A DNA stretch of 64,000 nucleotides. It comes from Heliopora coerulea (taxonomy: Eukaryota > Cnidaria > Anthozoa > Scleralcyonacea > Helioporidae). Position 1 is the first letter of the stretch. Each line of letters begins with the position of its first letter. The notes beneath the pieces are model-generated. The model made no database searches. It was not told where the DNA came from and saw only the letters and a program-made list of their open reading frames with translations. The stretch spans positions 25,001 to 89,000 of the forward strand of contig JASJOG010000104.1 of NCBI GenBank assembly GCA_030142905.1, given 5' to 3'. This document shows positions 24,401 to 38,900 of this stretch, in pieces. The position numbers and the translations under genes are program-made.

Positions 24401-26994
24401 TCTGGCTAGGATGTCAAATATTTAAAAATAGAGAACCTTTTATATCCATGTCATCGTCGATAACTTCAACAATGTCCTCCTCCTCCTCTTCTTCTTCCTC
24501 TTGAATTTCCCTTTCAATAACATCATCCTTGTCTGTCTCTTCTTCTCCGCTTTCGTCGTCGATACAAACAATCTAAAAAGGATGAAAACTAAATGATTAC
24601 GGATAAACAGCAATGCAAGTGCTGGTTAAACTAGAAACAGGTTGCTGTGCATCATTTATAGCCACAGTAACATTGTCCAGTAATTTTGTTCCTGCAGGTA
24701 AGAAATCGGGAATTTAATTACAAAATTAATAAACATGTTTGTTTAGGAAGAAAGCAAATTACAGGTTCGTTTCAGTTCAGAAAAACAGTGATCAAAATCA
24801 GTTGGGAGAAGAAGATTCCCACATATTTAAACTAACTCAAAGAATTGCTACAATTGTCAATGTTGGCCATACAAGTTTAAACCACGTCAGAAAACATTTT
24901 TGGAGTGAGGATTTGCCAACTTCCTATATAGTAGTTCAAAATTAGTTGATTAAATTTTGAAGTTATCAACCGGGACTGGAATTACATATGCTTTTTGAAG
25001 GCTTGGAGGCATAGAGTATGCAAAGCGAAGGAACGAAAACAAATACACAAAGGATGAATATTATGGAAATTTACGCTCGATTATTGACATGAAATTTTTA
25101 AGAACTGCATGGTGAAGAAAATCTTCTAGTGTCATGGTATATTTCATAACTAAACTAAGAACAGTTGCGGGAGATGCAACTCTAAGGCCTGCTGCTGTAT
25201 ATTAATCCCGTAACTGTGTAAATCTAGAGCAGAGCTACGTGAACTGAGCTACGAAGTCCGCTGTCAAGAGCTTGGTCATGAGTTGTTTATTTATATAATG
25301 GCATTCGCCAATAAGTGAAAGCTATATTTAAGGTATATTTAATGAGCATTTACACTCGATCACAAAGAATGAAGCATGTTAGTATTGGTGAAGAAAATTT
25401 TCGAGTGTCAAACCGATCTATTTCAAGACCCAACCGGGACCGTTTGCTAAAAATTCAACTCTTGGATTTCGGGAATCGAACCCGCGACAAAAACGAGCAG
25501 AAATACAAGCAAAGGTCTTCATTAATTATTAAAGATAAAAGGCCACTGGTAACAAGTACAGAATTACCAAATATACTCAGCTACCCACACTTTAAACTCA
25601 AGTGATTTCTATTAATGACAACCACAAACCACTGGTACTCCGCAGCCATATCAAACCGGAGGAACTCTTCTCTTAAAACAATGGCGTACCAAACCTGTAG
25701 TTCTGAATTGTCAAATTTGACTTGTTGGGTTTGTAAAACAACATTACTACAAACCTCTGGATCTCCCACATCCTCCGCTACCTCGCCAACTTCTTCTCTT
25801 GCTTCCTGTTCTTCCCCAGTACCCTGAATGACTTCATCGTCATCTCCTGTGTTTTCGTCTCCAGTACCTACGAGGACGTCTTCGTCGTCAATCTCAGACG
25901 TTTCACCCTCCAAGCGTTCCTCTTCCTAAACCACAAAAAGAAACAGAACACATGAAAAATGATAAATTATAGCGGCGGTTTAATAGTATAGACAAGGATG
26001 AAGTTAAAAGACTACTACAGTTTGCCTTCGCGTTTGTATGGGAGGTATGATTAGGACTTTATTGAGCAAAAGAAAGCCGTTAAGATACAGTGCAATACAA
26101 GGTAATTCAATGCAAGGGAACACTACACAACAAACTTTAGTTGAACACCACTGAGATCTTAGGAAAGAATTTATTTCTTTTCAGTTCCTCTGCTATTAAT
26201 TCTAAGAAACCTTCACTAGGAATTAGTTTTGTTTCTCTTCATCACGGCACTTTACGAAAACGTAATCCAAACTGCAGGACTTGTAAGTTGTAATTAACGA
26301 TTCATATTAGAGCCTATTCACCGCTATTCTGCAATGTCCAGCATGTGAGCCTCTTTCCTAATAATTGCCTGATAAAAAGTGATCTACCACGTTAGGCCAG
26401 ACAAAGTTAATACTGGGCATTAGTTATCTAAATACAGTCAAAATTATTAAATTTTTGTTTTCTTTAGTGAACAGTTGCGATGCAGTTAGAAGTCGTAAAT
26501 AATCATATTATTACTAAAGCAAAAAAAATTGGGGACGTTTAGAATCCCCACACCACAAGTCGTAAGATTTTTTGTCGTCAGCAGTGCTAAAGTTTGCTAA
26601 ATTTTACGGTTACTTCCTTGCACTAAACGCCCATTGGTAAGTAGATATTTTTTGAGCATTTTCTTACCACTTCTGTTCGAGCCTTCTTTAAACTTTGCTC
26701 AACACGACCTGCTTCCCCTGAACTATGTGAATTATAATAAACTTTCAGTTAATAACATTGAAACTAACAGGACGTCCAGCAGTAAATTATATCAAATATC
26801 TAATTGAAGTCATAAACTTGCACAAAATTACCAATATCAGTAATCTCAACAAATAAAAAAGAGGACGGGAGAATTTAATCGGCACTCTAAATATTGCAAA
26901 CCTTTCTCGATCTCGTAATCGTTTAGATCCAGGACCCTGAAGCTGTTGACCATCAACCCTTTCGGCATGACCGGGTTCAGTGTTGATCACTGCA
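17641..26994 (-). CDS. TPR: TPR exons 43-57, acidic C-terminal region and RGG tail
   Basis: Exons: 26902-26994, 26668-26722, 25755-25925, 24437-24572, 24258-24305, 23799-23965, 23318-23424, 23039-23136, 21676-21750, 21528-21581, 21200-21413, 20806-20876, 20296-20394, 19892-19975, 17641-17717. Exons 43-44 hold a nuclear-localisation-like basic cluster (KRLRDRE and SLKKAR). Exons 45-47 are strongly acidic (Glu runs, EVIDDDMDI). Exon 48 ends at a GC donor (CAG|GCAAGT). Exon 49 has VPSTPTLFIPKRSDG; exon 50 continues SPHVQHPSFLFGPSAE, matching vertebrate HSPQVAGVPRFRFGP. The last exon encodes GRGNSTLGGRGNQRRGRGG then QWTSGQ and a stop, corresponding to the Arg/Gly tail of vertebrate TPR. Intron 56 is 2.17 kb. 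Confidence 0.9.
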
Positions 26995-29900
26995 CTGAAA
27001 ATAAAGGAAAGAAAACTGGAAATGTAGAGTTGTCCTATACTCGAAATCGGAAGTACATCATACCACAACTTTCTGTTTTCACTAAATTTTCACAATGATC
27101 ATTTGCAATACCATGATTAACTTAGATAAAACTTATTGCTATGCACAGATAATTACTATATGTGGTTAGGTATGTAGTAGATAACAAGCTCACCTTGGTT
27201 CTACTTCTATCTGACTTGCAGAAACCTCCGTAGTCGAGGGCCGCTCCTCAGCACTGACCACGATATCTGGAGGCCTCTCTTCATTAACTTCCGTGCTTGA
27301 AGTTTCCATGGCTACTACAGTTGAAGTGTTTGATGACGTGATTGGTCTGACAGAAACGGACGGTGAAGACGTGACCTCGGACGACACACAAGGCAACACA
27401 GATGAGACTGGTGGCGTTACAGGAGCTACCTCGGTTACATTAGTTGACGATTGTGCTCGAAACGCAACAGAAGTGACCGTAATAATAGGTTCGCTCACCG
27501 CAGAAACAATAGCGGCTGCAGTCGGCTGGGTTGTAACGGTAGGTGGTACAGTAGCAGTTGGAGTGGGTTGAGCAGTGGTAGTGGTCACAGCCATTGGTCG
27601 AATGCTGGCTGTTGGCGTATTTATGAGACGGACTGGTACCGAAGTTGATGGTGTAGCAGTTGGCTTAACCGCTGCTGTGGGTGGCACGTTGGATGATTGG
27701 CTAGTTATCATCTCCTTACTTAAGTTCTCAGTTCCAGTACCACCATTGGTGCTTGCCCCAGAACTAACATTCTGACTTTGAGCGGCCACACGTAAAGAGG
27801 TTTGTGATTTTAGTTTTTGTTGCGCCTGCAGCAGAAGTCGTTGAAATTGTTGATTTTTCTTTTTCAGCTTTTCGTTTTCACTTATTAAAAAGAACAACAA
27901 CAAAAAAATACATTGTTCAGTTGTTTATACAGCCGAGCACTAATTAAACCAAGAACCGAACACATCAGTCGGAAAATTCTTTTTCAGAAATTTGCGTGGT
28001 GTTCACACAAGTAAGCTCCTGCGCACACGCGGACGCAAAAGCAAGCACTCACAAACACGCACACACGTACAAGCACATGAACAGACAAACGTACGCGCTA
28101 TTACACTTGCACACATACGCAAGCACACCCACACGCTCACCAGAACCTGTATCAACAAAAGCGCAGGTACAGGCGCGCACTGTCATACCTTCACATACAC
28201 GCACACACTCATGCACAATCACATTCACACGTAAACAAGATCTTTTTTCTAGTAGCAGAGGCCTCTCTTGCAATGATAACAGCACTAAGGAGATAAAAGA
28301 CAGACTACGTGCTGATGCCAGTACACAAAATGAAGCCGTTTTCTCGTACTTTATGTCTATATAAAAGCTCAAGTCTAAAGTACATGGTATTATCACCAAG
28401 TCAACAATATCTTTTAAATGTTTCTCAACACATTGACAATGTTCCTACCTTTCTTTAGCAGCTTCCCGTTCTAGAAATTTGGCTTTCTCTTGGTTATACT
28501 TTTCTAATTCCTCGTTTTTTTCTTTCAGCTCTTTCTCCATTCGCGTCTGCTTTCCTTCAAATTGTGTGGACAATACGCTCAACCTCATTTCTCTTTCGTT
28601 TGCTGCTTGCACCATGGCATCTTTCTCTTGACGAACTTCTTCAAGAGACTTCTTCAACTCCGCATTTTCGCTTGAGTATTTATCTTTTAAACCTGAATAA
28701 CATTACGAAAATCACACAATCAACAGTATGTCGAATGCTAATCCAGTAAACAGCCTCTTAAGAGTACATTTCATAATTCAAGACCAAAGCTGTCCCAGTG
28801 TCCATGCTACCTAAAACCATACCAACCTTTGGAATAAGGAAAATTATAGTTCTAATTCGGTAAACAAAAGGAACAATTACATCAATTTCATTAGTTTCTC
28901 ATCAGTGTTCGTTGTTAGAAGTAATGGGTGTCTTCGGTGGGTATTCATCGCCTGTGTTTATTGAATTTATTTTGAAATGAACTAGGTAATTGCCACAGTC
29001 TGAACTACTTGGTCATCGATCCGTCTTAAGCGCCCGCCTGACCAACGAAACTAAATCAACAAACCAATCAACCAGTTGCGACACTACTAAGAGCCACTAC
29101 GCTAAAGAAACTAATCTACCCTCCCAAATATGCCCAGTAGATAGATCCTGTTTCTACATGTCTGTAACATATCAACTATTTCTCGTTATCCAATATCACC
29201 AACTCACTCATCAACTGTTGAATCCTTTTAGTTGCCGAATTAAGAGTTTTCTTGCTTTTTTCTTCCTTTTCCTAATGAAAATTAAAAACAATTTGAGAAC
29301 CTTAAAGAGGGTTATAGCTCACTCATAGTCACTCGTCGCCATTACTCCACAATAATGACATAGCTTCACAATTAAACTCCATAGACGAATAACAATGGCG
29401 GCGTCTTCCCACGTCCAGGAGAGAATTGACAGGAAATCATATTTCAAGAAAATTGAAACTAAACGTTTTCCAGCGCAGCCATGTCAAGTATTCAGAACAG
29501 TTAACACTTCATCGCGTTAAAATACTCCACGCATGACTTGACAGCATATTAATAATTCATTACGAAAGCACAACGATGAAATAATTTGTATAAACTAGGT
29601 AAACTTTTAACTCAATTTTCTCTTAAAATAATGGTTCGTTTGAGTACATTACATCGAACACTCACGACATTGCTCGACTCATTAAATATCACAAAGAGCG
29701 CCATCTCAGTGTTTGATCTCAGGCACAAGCGCATTCCCTCTTATTCTATATGTTAGAAAAATTAACGTTTATATGTAAGTGTTTGCACTGGTATTCCTAT
29801 CATTTGTCTTAATCTGAGGTGATGGAAAGGTGAAGGTGACCCGTCATCACTCTAAACGATACGAAGAACACAGAGTTCCTCCCTCACTACCAGGCTTCAA

Positions 29901-32900
29901 CTCCTTTTATTAATGGCCAATTTTTGCTACAAAGCGAACACTTATTTAAGTTTCATAGCCTTACGTCAAACCGCAACTTCTACGTTGATTGCCGATGTAT
30001 TGCCAAAGCTCTGATCCAAAGCGGATAACCTGGAGGTGAAACCCATCTTCAGCAAAAAACAATCCTATCCAACTCCTTTTGAAAGGAACTGTATTTCTAT
30101 TCTTATCTCCTCTTACCTTGCTCGCATTGGATGTCTGAGTTAACTTTTCAACTTCATCTTGCAAGGCCTTTTTCTCCTCATTTAAAATTTTAATAATGTT
30201 GTCCTTTCCAGCGCTGTCTTCAGGCGGCTTTTCCTCTGCCAACTTTTTCCCTAACTCTTCTTTCTCCTTCGTTAGTTCATCACACTGAGCCTTGTAACGT
30301 CGAGCTATTTTTTTGAGCTTAAGTTAAAGAAAAATAACATTTTGAAATAATAAACACACCGAGGGTTAAGCAGACACCCAGTTTACATCATGTCACAATT
30401 TCATACTCCTTTCCCCGATTTTATTGCATGTTCTTAAATGGACTGTCAGGAAACAGCAATATAGAGTTAATTTCCACGAGCTTTTCCAACGACAAGGAAA
30501 GGAACTGACTGTGAGGCAACAGCAATATGGAGTTAATGTCAACAAGCTTTTTCAACGACAAGGAAAGGGAAACATTTCTCACTTGATTTATTGTTTTCAC
30601 TTTTTCATTGATTTCTTCGGCTTTGAGCCCTGCCTCCTTCTGCAAATTTCCAATCTCTTCTTGTAACTTTGATGACGCAGTGGTATTTTCAGATTTCAGA
30701 GAATTCAATTCTTCTTGAATCTTAGTTGTTTCAGTCTAAAACAAAATATGGATATAAATTTACAATGAAATCCCATGTCCTTTGAGAAAGAATCTTTAAA
30801 TTTTGTTGACTTTAGTTGTGTAGGTTTATCATAAAAAATTCTGTTCATGTTACCATGACGATGATTCTGAAATAGAATGGGAACATTGCACATCCTCACC
30901 GATATAAAGCATTAAATGGTCGCGCGAGTCTCTCGTGCGACCACTTAAAATGGATTAAACGAGCATACTGTTCCCAGTTGACTCGATAGCTCAATTAGTG
31001 GAGCAGCGGTCCAGAAACCTGAGGATGCGAGTTCAAATCCCACAAAAGGCAACTTTTCTAGTTGACTTTAGCGGTGAAGGTCAATCATGAAAAAGACTGT
31101 TCATGGTACCCTGACGTGGATTCTACAATAGAATCGAAACATTTACACAAATATATTCTAATGCATACAGATGTGGCTACATTTTTTCGCATCACGCAAT
31201 AAACATTCTGAAACTCTGGGAAGCTGATTCCAACGGACCATTTGGCAAGCCCATCGTTAGGTATCTAATACGAGACAGCAGTAACTAACCGGCCGGAAAG
31301 TATCGGTTGGTATATTTTCAAACAAAAAAATATTGTCTAATAATAAAAACCCAGGCGTTCAGATTTCTATGATAGTCGCAACAGTCAACTCATTAGCAAA
31401 CAAAGTTCTTGAAATTTACGGGAACTTTACTAAACTCCTTTTTGGAGGTCTGGTAAGGAATCACAAACCTTTTTAACGTTAATTTCTGCTTGTAATCTTG
31501 AAATTTCATTTCGCAAGGCTTCCACTTGCACTTTAGATTTCTGAACTTCATCCTTTGAGGATTTTTGTTGGGCCAACAGTTGCTTCTTTTCTTCCTGGAG
31601 TTTTCTCAAATCATCTGGATCAGGCTGTTGCTTACATTGTTCAATTAACTGATTCGTTCGAGATCGCCACCGTTGAATCTACAAAGAGGTAACATACGAT
31701 AAACATTTGAAACACAACACGGGAACAGGTGACGTCTGATGAAATACAGAATTAGACCGTGGATTCAACAAAGCCATCATCCAACTAAACAATCAATGCA
31801 CAGTTAACCTCGTCATCATCTAGTCAAGGAAGCAACCTTACCGTATTCCTCACTCATCCAGCCAGGCATATTACAAAATATGAGCACTAAACGCACCGCA
31901 GCGCGAGGTAATGTAACTGAAGAGACAACAAGAGATTGGTCCTGTTTCGTCATGAGATGGAGAAAGTTTAAAAGAACTGTAACTAGAAATAAACCGCGTT
32001 CAAACTTAAGCCCCAAGAAGCTACTTTGGATACTGATAAAAGATTGATGTTTTTAAAGAAGACCTTTTTAGTGCTTGTAGTTTTTGATTCAGCTGCGCCT
32101 CAAGGTGCACAGGCCACCTTCTTAACGGCCAATCACAACGTGCGATTTTGTGCCTTGCGATGAACATCTTGGAGTATGTGTTTAACTGACCAGAGTGTCG
32201 AGGACAAACTACAGGGAATCAAAAGCGGATATCTTGCTGCAGAGACTGTCACGAGTTTATTACATACACCAGGATGACGATCGCAACGTACAATATGTCA
32301 CGTGTAAATGGTCCTTTAGATAGGCATGGTATGATGAATGTAATGTGCATTACATTCTGCTGTATCTACTGCATCTCTGAGCTAAAAAAATATATAATTT
32401 GAATACTATTTGCTGGTAATTACATCATCTCCAACTATTTTTATAATTTTAGCCATTTTGTTTGAAACACCATGACTGTAACATTGTTTAGCTTAACTTA
32501 CCTCATTTTTAAGACCAGTTTTCTCGCCAACTAACATATCTTTCTGAGATGTTAAAGACTTGACGTTGTCTTTTAAGGGAGCTATTTCACGTTCCAGCTC
32601 CTTTACCTGCAATTTATAACCATTTCACTAATTATACATCACTGTCTATAATTAACAAGCTTAGCCCCAGCAGTGGATCATGGGCAATCAGGATAAATGA
32701 CAAAGAAAAAGTTGATCCATGAACTAGTCCCATATTATTGATATGTCATCATGGAATGACCGTATAAACGTTAGTACCAAGGTGATCATTACCACAACAT
32801 AAAATCACCCTCAAATACCACCATGCTACCAAAATAATATTTTGCCTCACCTGAGACTCAACCTTGCTTATCTTGTTCTTCAGGGCTTCGTTCTCATTGA

Positions 32901-35900
32901 CTAATGCTTTGTTGAACTCTTCCACTTCACCCAACTTTTCCACCTTTTCCATGATCTCGTCATGTTCCTTAGCATCCTTTACACTCATCTTTGACCTCTG
33001 TCGTTCTTTATCCAAGCTCGCTTCTGCTTCTTTCAGTTGTTTCTCTACAAATTCTAAACGTTGTTGGTATCTCACGCTTTCAGACTGCACCATTTCACTC
33101 TTTGTTTCAGCAATTTCTTTTTCTTTTCGTATAAATCTTGTTAAAAAAAATATAAAAAACATTAATATAATTATAGGTATTCATAATAATGATTAATATT
33201 AAATATCAACTGATTTACCTGATAACTTCCCAAAGGTCTTTCACTGTCTTACTATCAGGTTCATCGGATGGTTCAGTGGCGAAAGGGACGTGAATATGGC
33301 TGGCAGAGCGGGACTGGGCAGCAAGGACTTGCTGAGAAAGCTAAATAATGAAAGATAAACATTCGTAACCAACCGAATAATCGTTACCACAATGCATTCA
33401 ATGACGGTAAGTACATGAAGAGAAAATTTCACCATTAACCTGTACAAACGAAGTTATCTTGAAAAGGGTTTAGAATTTTCGGGTTTTTGGTGCCCTGCTG
33501 TACAAGTTGAGCTATCAAATCAGCTGGAAACAGCATGTTCGTTCAATCCATTACAAGTGCACAAGAGATTCTCCCGAGAACTTAACTCTTACCTGTGAGG
33601 ATGTGCAGTGATTCGAAACACCGTACATGCTCACAAATAAGAATCAAGTTCCCGCAAGAACCACTCGTGCGTTTAAAATGGATTAAACGAACATCCGGCT
33701 CCCAATGGATTCGATAGCTCAACTGGTAACGCAGTTGTTCCGAAATCGCCAAGATGAGAATTTGATCGCCTGTCAAGTCGAATATTTTTCAAGCTGACTT
33801 TCGCTATTAAGGTTAATTATGAAATTTCTTCGTAATGATACCCTGCATGAAGGTAATGGGTACGTTATGTTTGGTTCTCAAAGTTCACAAACAAGAATAC
33901 ATTCCGCGTAAAGGAATAATACATCTTGCTGATGAAACTTTTCACACAAACTAAATGCTCAGCAGAAAAAGCAAATATGGAATAACTTGGGAACAAATAA
34001 TCTGCCCAATTCCATGACAGCAAATCACAAAAGATAATATAGTCTATAGAGGTTGTTGCAACGTTTCTCAGTTTTACCACTCCTTTAAAAACATCGGTTA
34101 CTGCAGGCTCTAAAAATTAAGCTTTAAGCCCAACTTGTCTCGAACCATAAAATGAGACAAGTGTTTTACTGGCCCTCTAGGAATTCCTGCCATTACAATG
34201 TATTATTAGCCAAATACAAAGGGTAGACAGAATCAACACGAAAGAGTCAAGTATAATCTTCTTAAAGTTGCTATCCTTGGCCAAGCTCACATTAAAGTGC
34301 AGAGGTGAAAGAGTTATGGAGCAACGTCGGCAACCATTAAAACGGAGCTATGTATAACTAGACTAAAAACTCACCAAAAAACCATCAGGGTTCTATCTCT
34401 TTTCGAATGAACCAATATCATGCAAAACAAAATTTAACCTATATAATAACCACTTGCCCCAGAAGATTGGACTAACTTAACCCAGCCTTGAACTAGAACA
34501 GTACTTAACGATAACTATGTGGAATGGTTGAACAGATATTATCAAAAGGTTTACCTTTTCTCCTTGTTCATGAAGTATAGAGTTCTGGTTGACCAATTCA
34601 TTACAGCGAGTAACAAGTTTTTCCGCCTCGTTCTTTTGGATTTTCTTTTGTTCTTCCCAAGACGCTTGACATTCGCTCAAGTTACTTACGGCGGTCTTCC
34701 ACTTCTCCTCGACTTCTTCTAGTCTGGCATTGAAAGTTTCCAGCTGAACAAGAGCGAAAACTTCAACAGAGCGTATACGTTGCAACAGAATGGGGGAGGG
34801 AGGGGGGAATGCAAAACAGAAGAATATACAATTTTAACCGCCAATAACATGCTGTTGAAAATGATTTTAAAAATAACATTCTATTACACTCTTTCATAAA
34901 CTTTTTTTTCCAAAAGAACAGTTTACCACATTTATTTATATTACTTAAAATTAACATTTTTTTCTACGCTTATTTTCATCAGCTCTTTTATTACAACTTA
35001 GAAGTTTAAATACAGCTAGCTGTGAGTTCATATGCATACCTGCTCTTTAGCTAGCGTCAAGGCCTGTACATCTGATGCGTGATTTACCAGCTCTTTTTCG
35101 TACTTTTCTTGAGCCTGCAAAACAGCAGAGTATATCAGCATACACACATAACTCTGCGCTAAGGAGACAGAAACAAAGTCCCCAAACTGAGCAAGTAAAA
35201 AGACCATAACTAGTGTTTCATACCTCGGCAGCCAACGTCTTTTGTTCATCACACAACTCTTTAGCTCTTTTCTCATTCACCACGCAGGTCTCAGCACGTG
35301 TTATGGTTTGTTTCAAGTCAGCGGTAAGTACGTTCACTGTCTGCCGCAAGGTGGAGGTCTCCTCAGCCAGTCTGCTCTTCAAGTTCATGTTTTCCTCTTG
35401 CAATTCGGTATTTTTCGTTTTTGTGGATGTCAGTTCGTCTTTAAGTTTGACCACTGATGTCTGGATTTCTGTTTGTTCATTTTCCATCTTTTCTTGGTAC
35501 AACTTACTCGTCTTGAATAAATGAAAAGTTTCACTGCAGTTAACTCAGCTGAGCAGTTCTCTTTGCCCAACCATCTCCATCTTCACGACCAGAAACACTA
35601 GTTTGAGGAAAACCGCTGACACTAAGACAATCACCCCCACGACTAACCCTCCATTTTCACTAACACCAGGTTTCATCCTAGGCAATTTGAGGGCAGTGGT
35701 CCGCTATAAACTAAAACGGTCACGGTAAACTCTTGGCGGGCCGGTAAGCCTTGCCTACGGCTAGCCAGCGCTCTTAGCTTGTTCAACATTTATTGTCCTA
35801 TACCCTATCTTTGTACCCTATCTTAAAGCACTGCCTGTGAAAGAATGAAGAGTTGAATAACAGAATAAAAAGTCCCACTCCCCTTCCTGATCCCCACACC

Positions 35901-38900
35901 TACCTACATCATCCCATCATTCCCACCATCCCCACACCATCCACAACTAATCCATAGCAAAGATGACAAGCAAACCCGTCACAAGCGCAGCCTTAGCAAC
36001 GGTAGCCGTGGAGATAACAGCAGCAACAGACACACCAACCATAACAACAGCAAAACAACAAATAGTGCATGTAACTTCACTTGGTAACACAAATGTGTTA
36101 TGAGCAGGAGGGTAAAGACTGAGGAAAAGTGAAGGAATTAATAATAAGTGAAATTGGGTTTAATTACTTTGTTAAGCTCTGAAAGAGCTTCTTCGTTGGC
36201 TGCAAGCATTGCCTTATATTGGTCCAAATGTTGTTTGGCAAGTTCCAATTGACTTTCCAAAACTACAAGGGAAAAAAGATAGTGGGCATAGCATAATTTT
36301 GTTAATGAACACGTAGATCTCTTCTGTACTCCAGGTGTTCCTAATAAATAATAACCACCTCATACTACCACCACTTACCCTTATTTCGACTTTCAGTTTC
36401 TGATAACCTTTCTTTCAACTCCTCGACTACCGAAGAGAACCTCTCTTCTTGTTCTTGCAAGGTCCGTGCCAGCATCCCATCTGAAATGCAAGACAAAGAT
36501 AGTGAATGTGAGGCCAAGAAATCTTCAATTTCTAGTTGTTTATGAAAAATCTCACTCAAGTTCAGCAAATGTGTTGAAAAACCAAACCTATAATAATAAA
36601 GTTCAGCCGGTTATCGACTGTTAGCCACGAACTCTTTGCTTATACAAATGGGAGGTTTGTAAACCAACCTACCTTGGTCTTCCTCAGCATTTCGAGCCAA
36701 TATTTCGTTTAACTGCGCTTCACTTGCCGACAAATGAGATTCTTTTTCTGCAAGCTAGAAGAATTTATATCATCATCAATTTGAAAAAAAAAATTCATAA
36801 CAATTCTCGTCAATTTATTCCATTTAACTTGCGAAAGGGCATCGATTAAGATCGGTTGGACTTTAGTTTATAACGATGTTAGATAACGGCTCACAAACTA
36901 ATCACCAGATAAACCGCTGGTCACAAACTCTAACTGCACTTTCCTCAAATCTACTTTGACCGGATATAAATCGATAGTTTAATCGTTCATTGAAGAAATA
37001 AACGAATCATATTTCATTTCACGACTTCATTTTGCATGTCATCCTATCTCATTCCATCTTAAGACCTTTGGGAACATGGCGTTTCGCTTTCTTGTAACTC
37101 ATTATCCAGCGTTATGGCCTGACCTACCTTAGTTTTTAGCTCCTCAAATTCATTATTTAAAGTTAGTAACTGGTTTCTAGATCCTTGGTGATCCTTTATT
37201 TCTGTTTCCAGCTGATTTTTCGTTTCCTTTACTCGTGACTAAATAAAAAAAACAACAAAAACAAAAAAAAAAAAACAAAAAAAAAAAAAAACAACAAAGC
37301 GCAAGGATTTCCCGACTATGACACGAACTACTTACGACTGCTCGTGGGGCAGTGGCAATTTTACCATGCTCCATCAAATCATCAATCAAGAGAAGAAAAC
37401 AGACATTTGAATTTAAACAGAATTGCTCTCTTTTGCATTTCAAAATACCCGTCACGTCTTCTAACATGTCTCTGTTGAATCTTTTAAACACTTATATTAT
37501 TGAAACTAAGATGATCTTTGATTAGACGACGAAAACGCTTACCTCCCACGATTCTAAAATTTTTGCTTGGTGATCGGCATCAGTAGTTAGTTTCTCTTTC
37601 AAAACAGCCACCTCTCGTTCTAATCCTTGAACGTGGCTTGTCAAACGAGTTCTTGTCTCGTACTCTTGTCTTTCCAAGTTGTTCTAATGTCAAGAATAAG
37701 TAAAAATAATCATTTAGAATACCGAGTTTGATTTGATTGTTAGACCATTAGTCGATTCACTTAAGGGTTACAATTTCTCAACATTTTTTGAGGCCCAAGG
37801 TAGAAATCACACTCAGATGATCAGTAAAACTCTATTACTACACATGTACATAGATTGCAATGGGATGAACTCCAACTTTTTTAATAGAAATACAGACCTG
37901 AATGGTTTGCAGGTTTGTTATTAAAGCATTTTGTCCTTTTTGTTGATTTATCAGTGATTTATTTTCCTCCATCAACCTTGTTTCTGCCTGTTTAAGAATA
38001 TCTCTTTCTTGCTGCATGTTCTCGTACATAACCTGGAAACGACAATAAAAAAAGGTTCCCAGATTTTTTCTAAATCTGATGAGATTGCACCATCGGATAT
38101 GATTGACCTGAACGTCAAGATTGAGACAAAAGGGTTTTTTCTTTTTGTCGATTTATGTCTCCCGGTAGAAGAGGTAACTAGGGCTACAGATTAGGATAGG
38201 AGTATGTGTTAAGGTTCTTTTGAACAAAGGTCGTTATTTCGCACCAATCGACATTTCTTTGGTAATATTGAATAGATTTCTCAGAAGACCAGCAGGGAGC
38301 TTACGAGACAAAAACGCACAAAAACTTGGGGGCCTGGGAAGAGGTTTTCAAATCCACGAAACATTGAGGTGCAAAATATATCATACAAAACAAAATAGTA
38401 ACAAGGTACCTCACTCTTGAGCAATTTTTCCTTGACTTCTGAAAGTTCTTGTCTCGCCGCTTCGTAAGATGTTTCTAGTTTTGCACAAGTCACAGATAAC
38501 TTGTGCGACTTGTCTCTTAGAGCTTCAGCTTCTCGTTTATAGCTACCAGAGCTGGATTCCAACAACTTGTACCGTTCATTAGCATGCTCTAACTGAAGTG
38601 AAATACGTCAAAAAGTAATGCAGTCGAAATTAATAAGTTCACCACAAGTCACTATTCAGTACTTTTTAACAAACCATGAACACTGTGAATCAAAAACCTC
38701 ATGTTCATATTCATACGATACGAGGTGAGGAGATAAGAGGTTTTTATCAGGATAAATTACATAAATATTATTCCTTTAAAAACTCTACAAACAAATCAAC
38801 ATCATAGAATACTGTACCTGTGATGAGACTGTAGCATTTTTAACATTGAGCTCAGCTATTGTAGACTGTAGTTCCTCATTCTTCTCTTGAAGAACTCTTT

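Noticed and set aside
27293..27775. Plus-strand open frames opposite TPR exon 42
   Set aside because: Antisense shadows of a Ser/Thr/Val-rich coding exon whose minus-strand frame matches TPR and is bounded by good splice sites.
27996..28399. Open frames on both strands in a CA-rich tract
   Set aside because: Low-complexity composition suppresses stops in both directions; located in a TPR intron.
30982..31052. Functional tRNA gene
   Set aside because: Box-like elements are present but the acceptor and anticodon stems do not pair cleanly, and a related degraded copy with the same flanks exists at 33.7 kb, as expected for a SINE.
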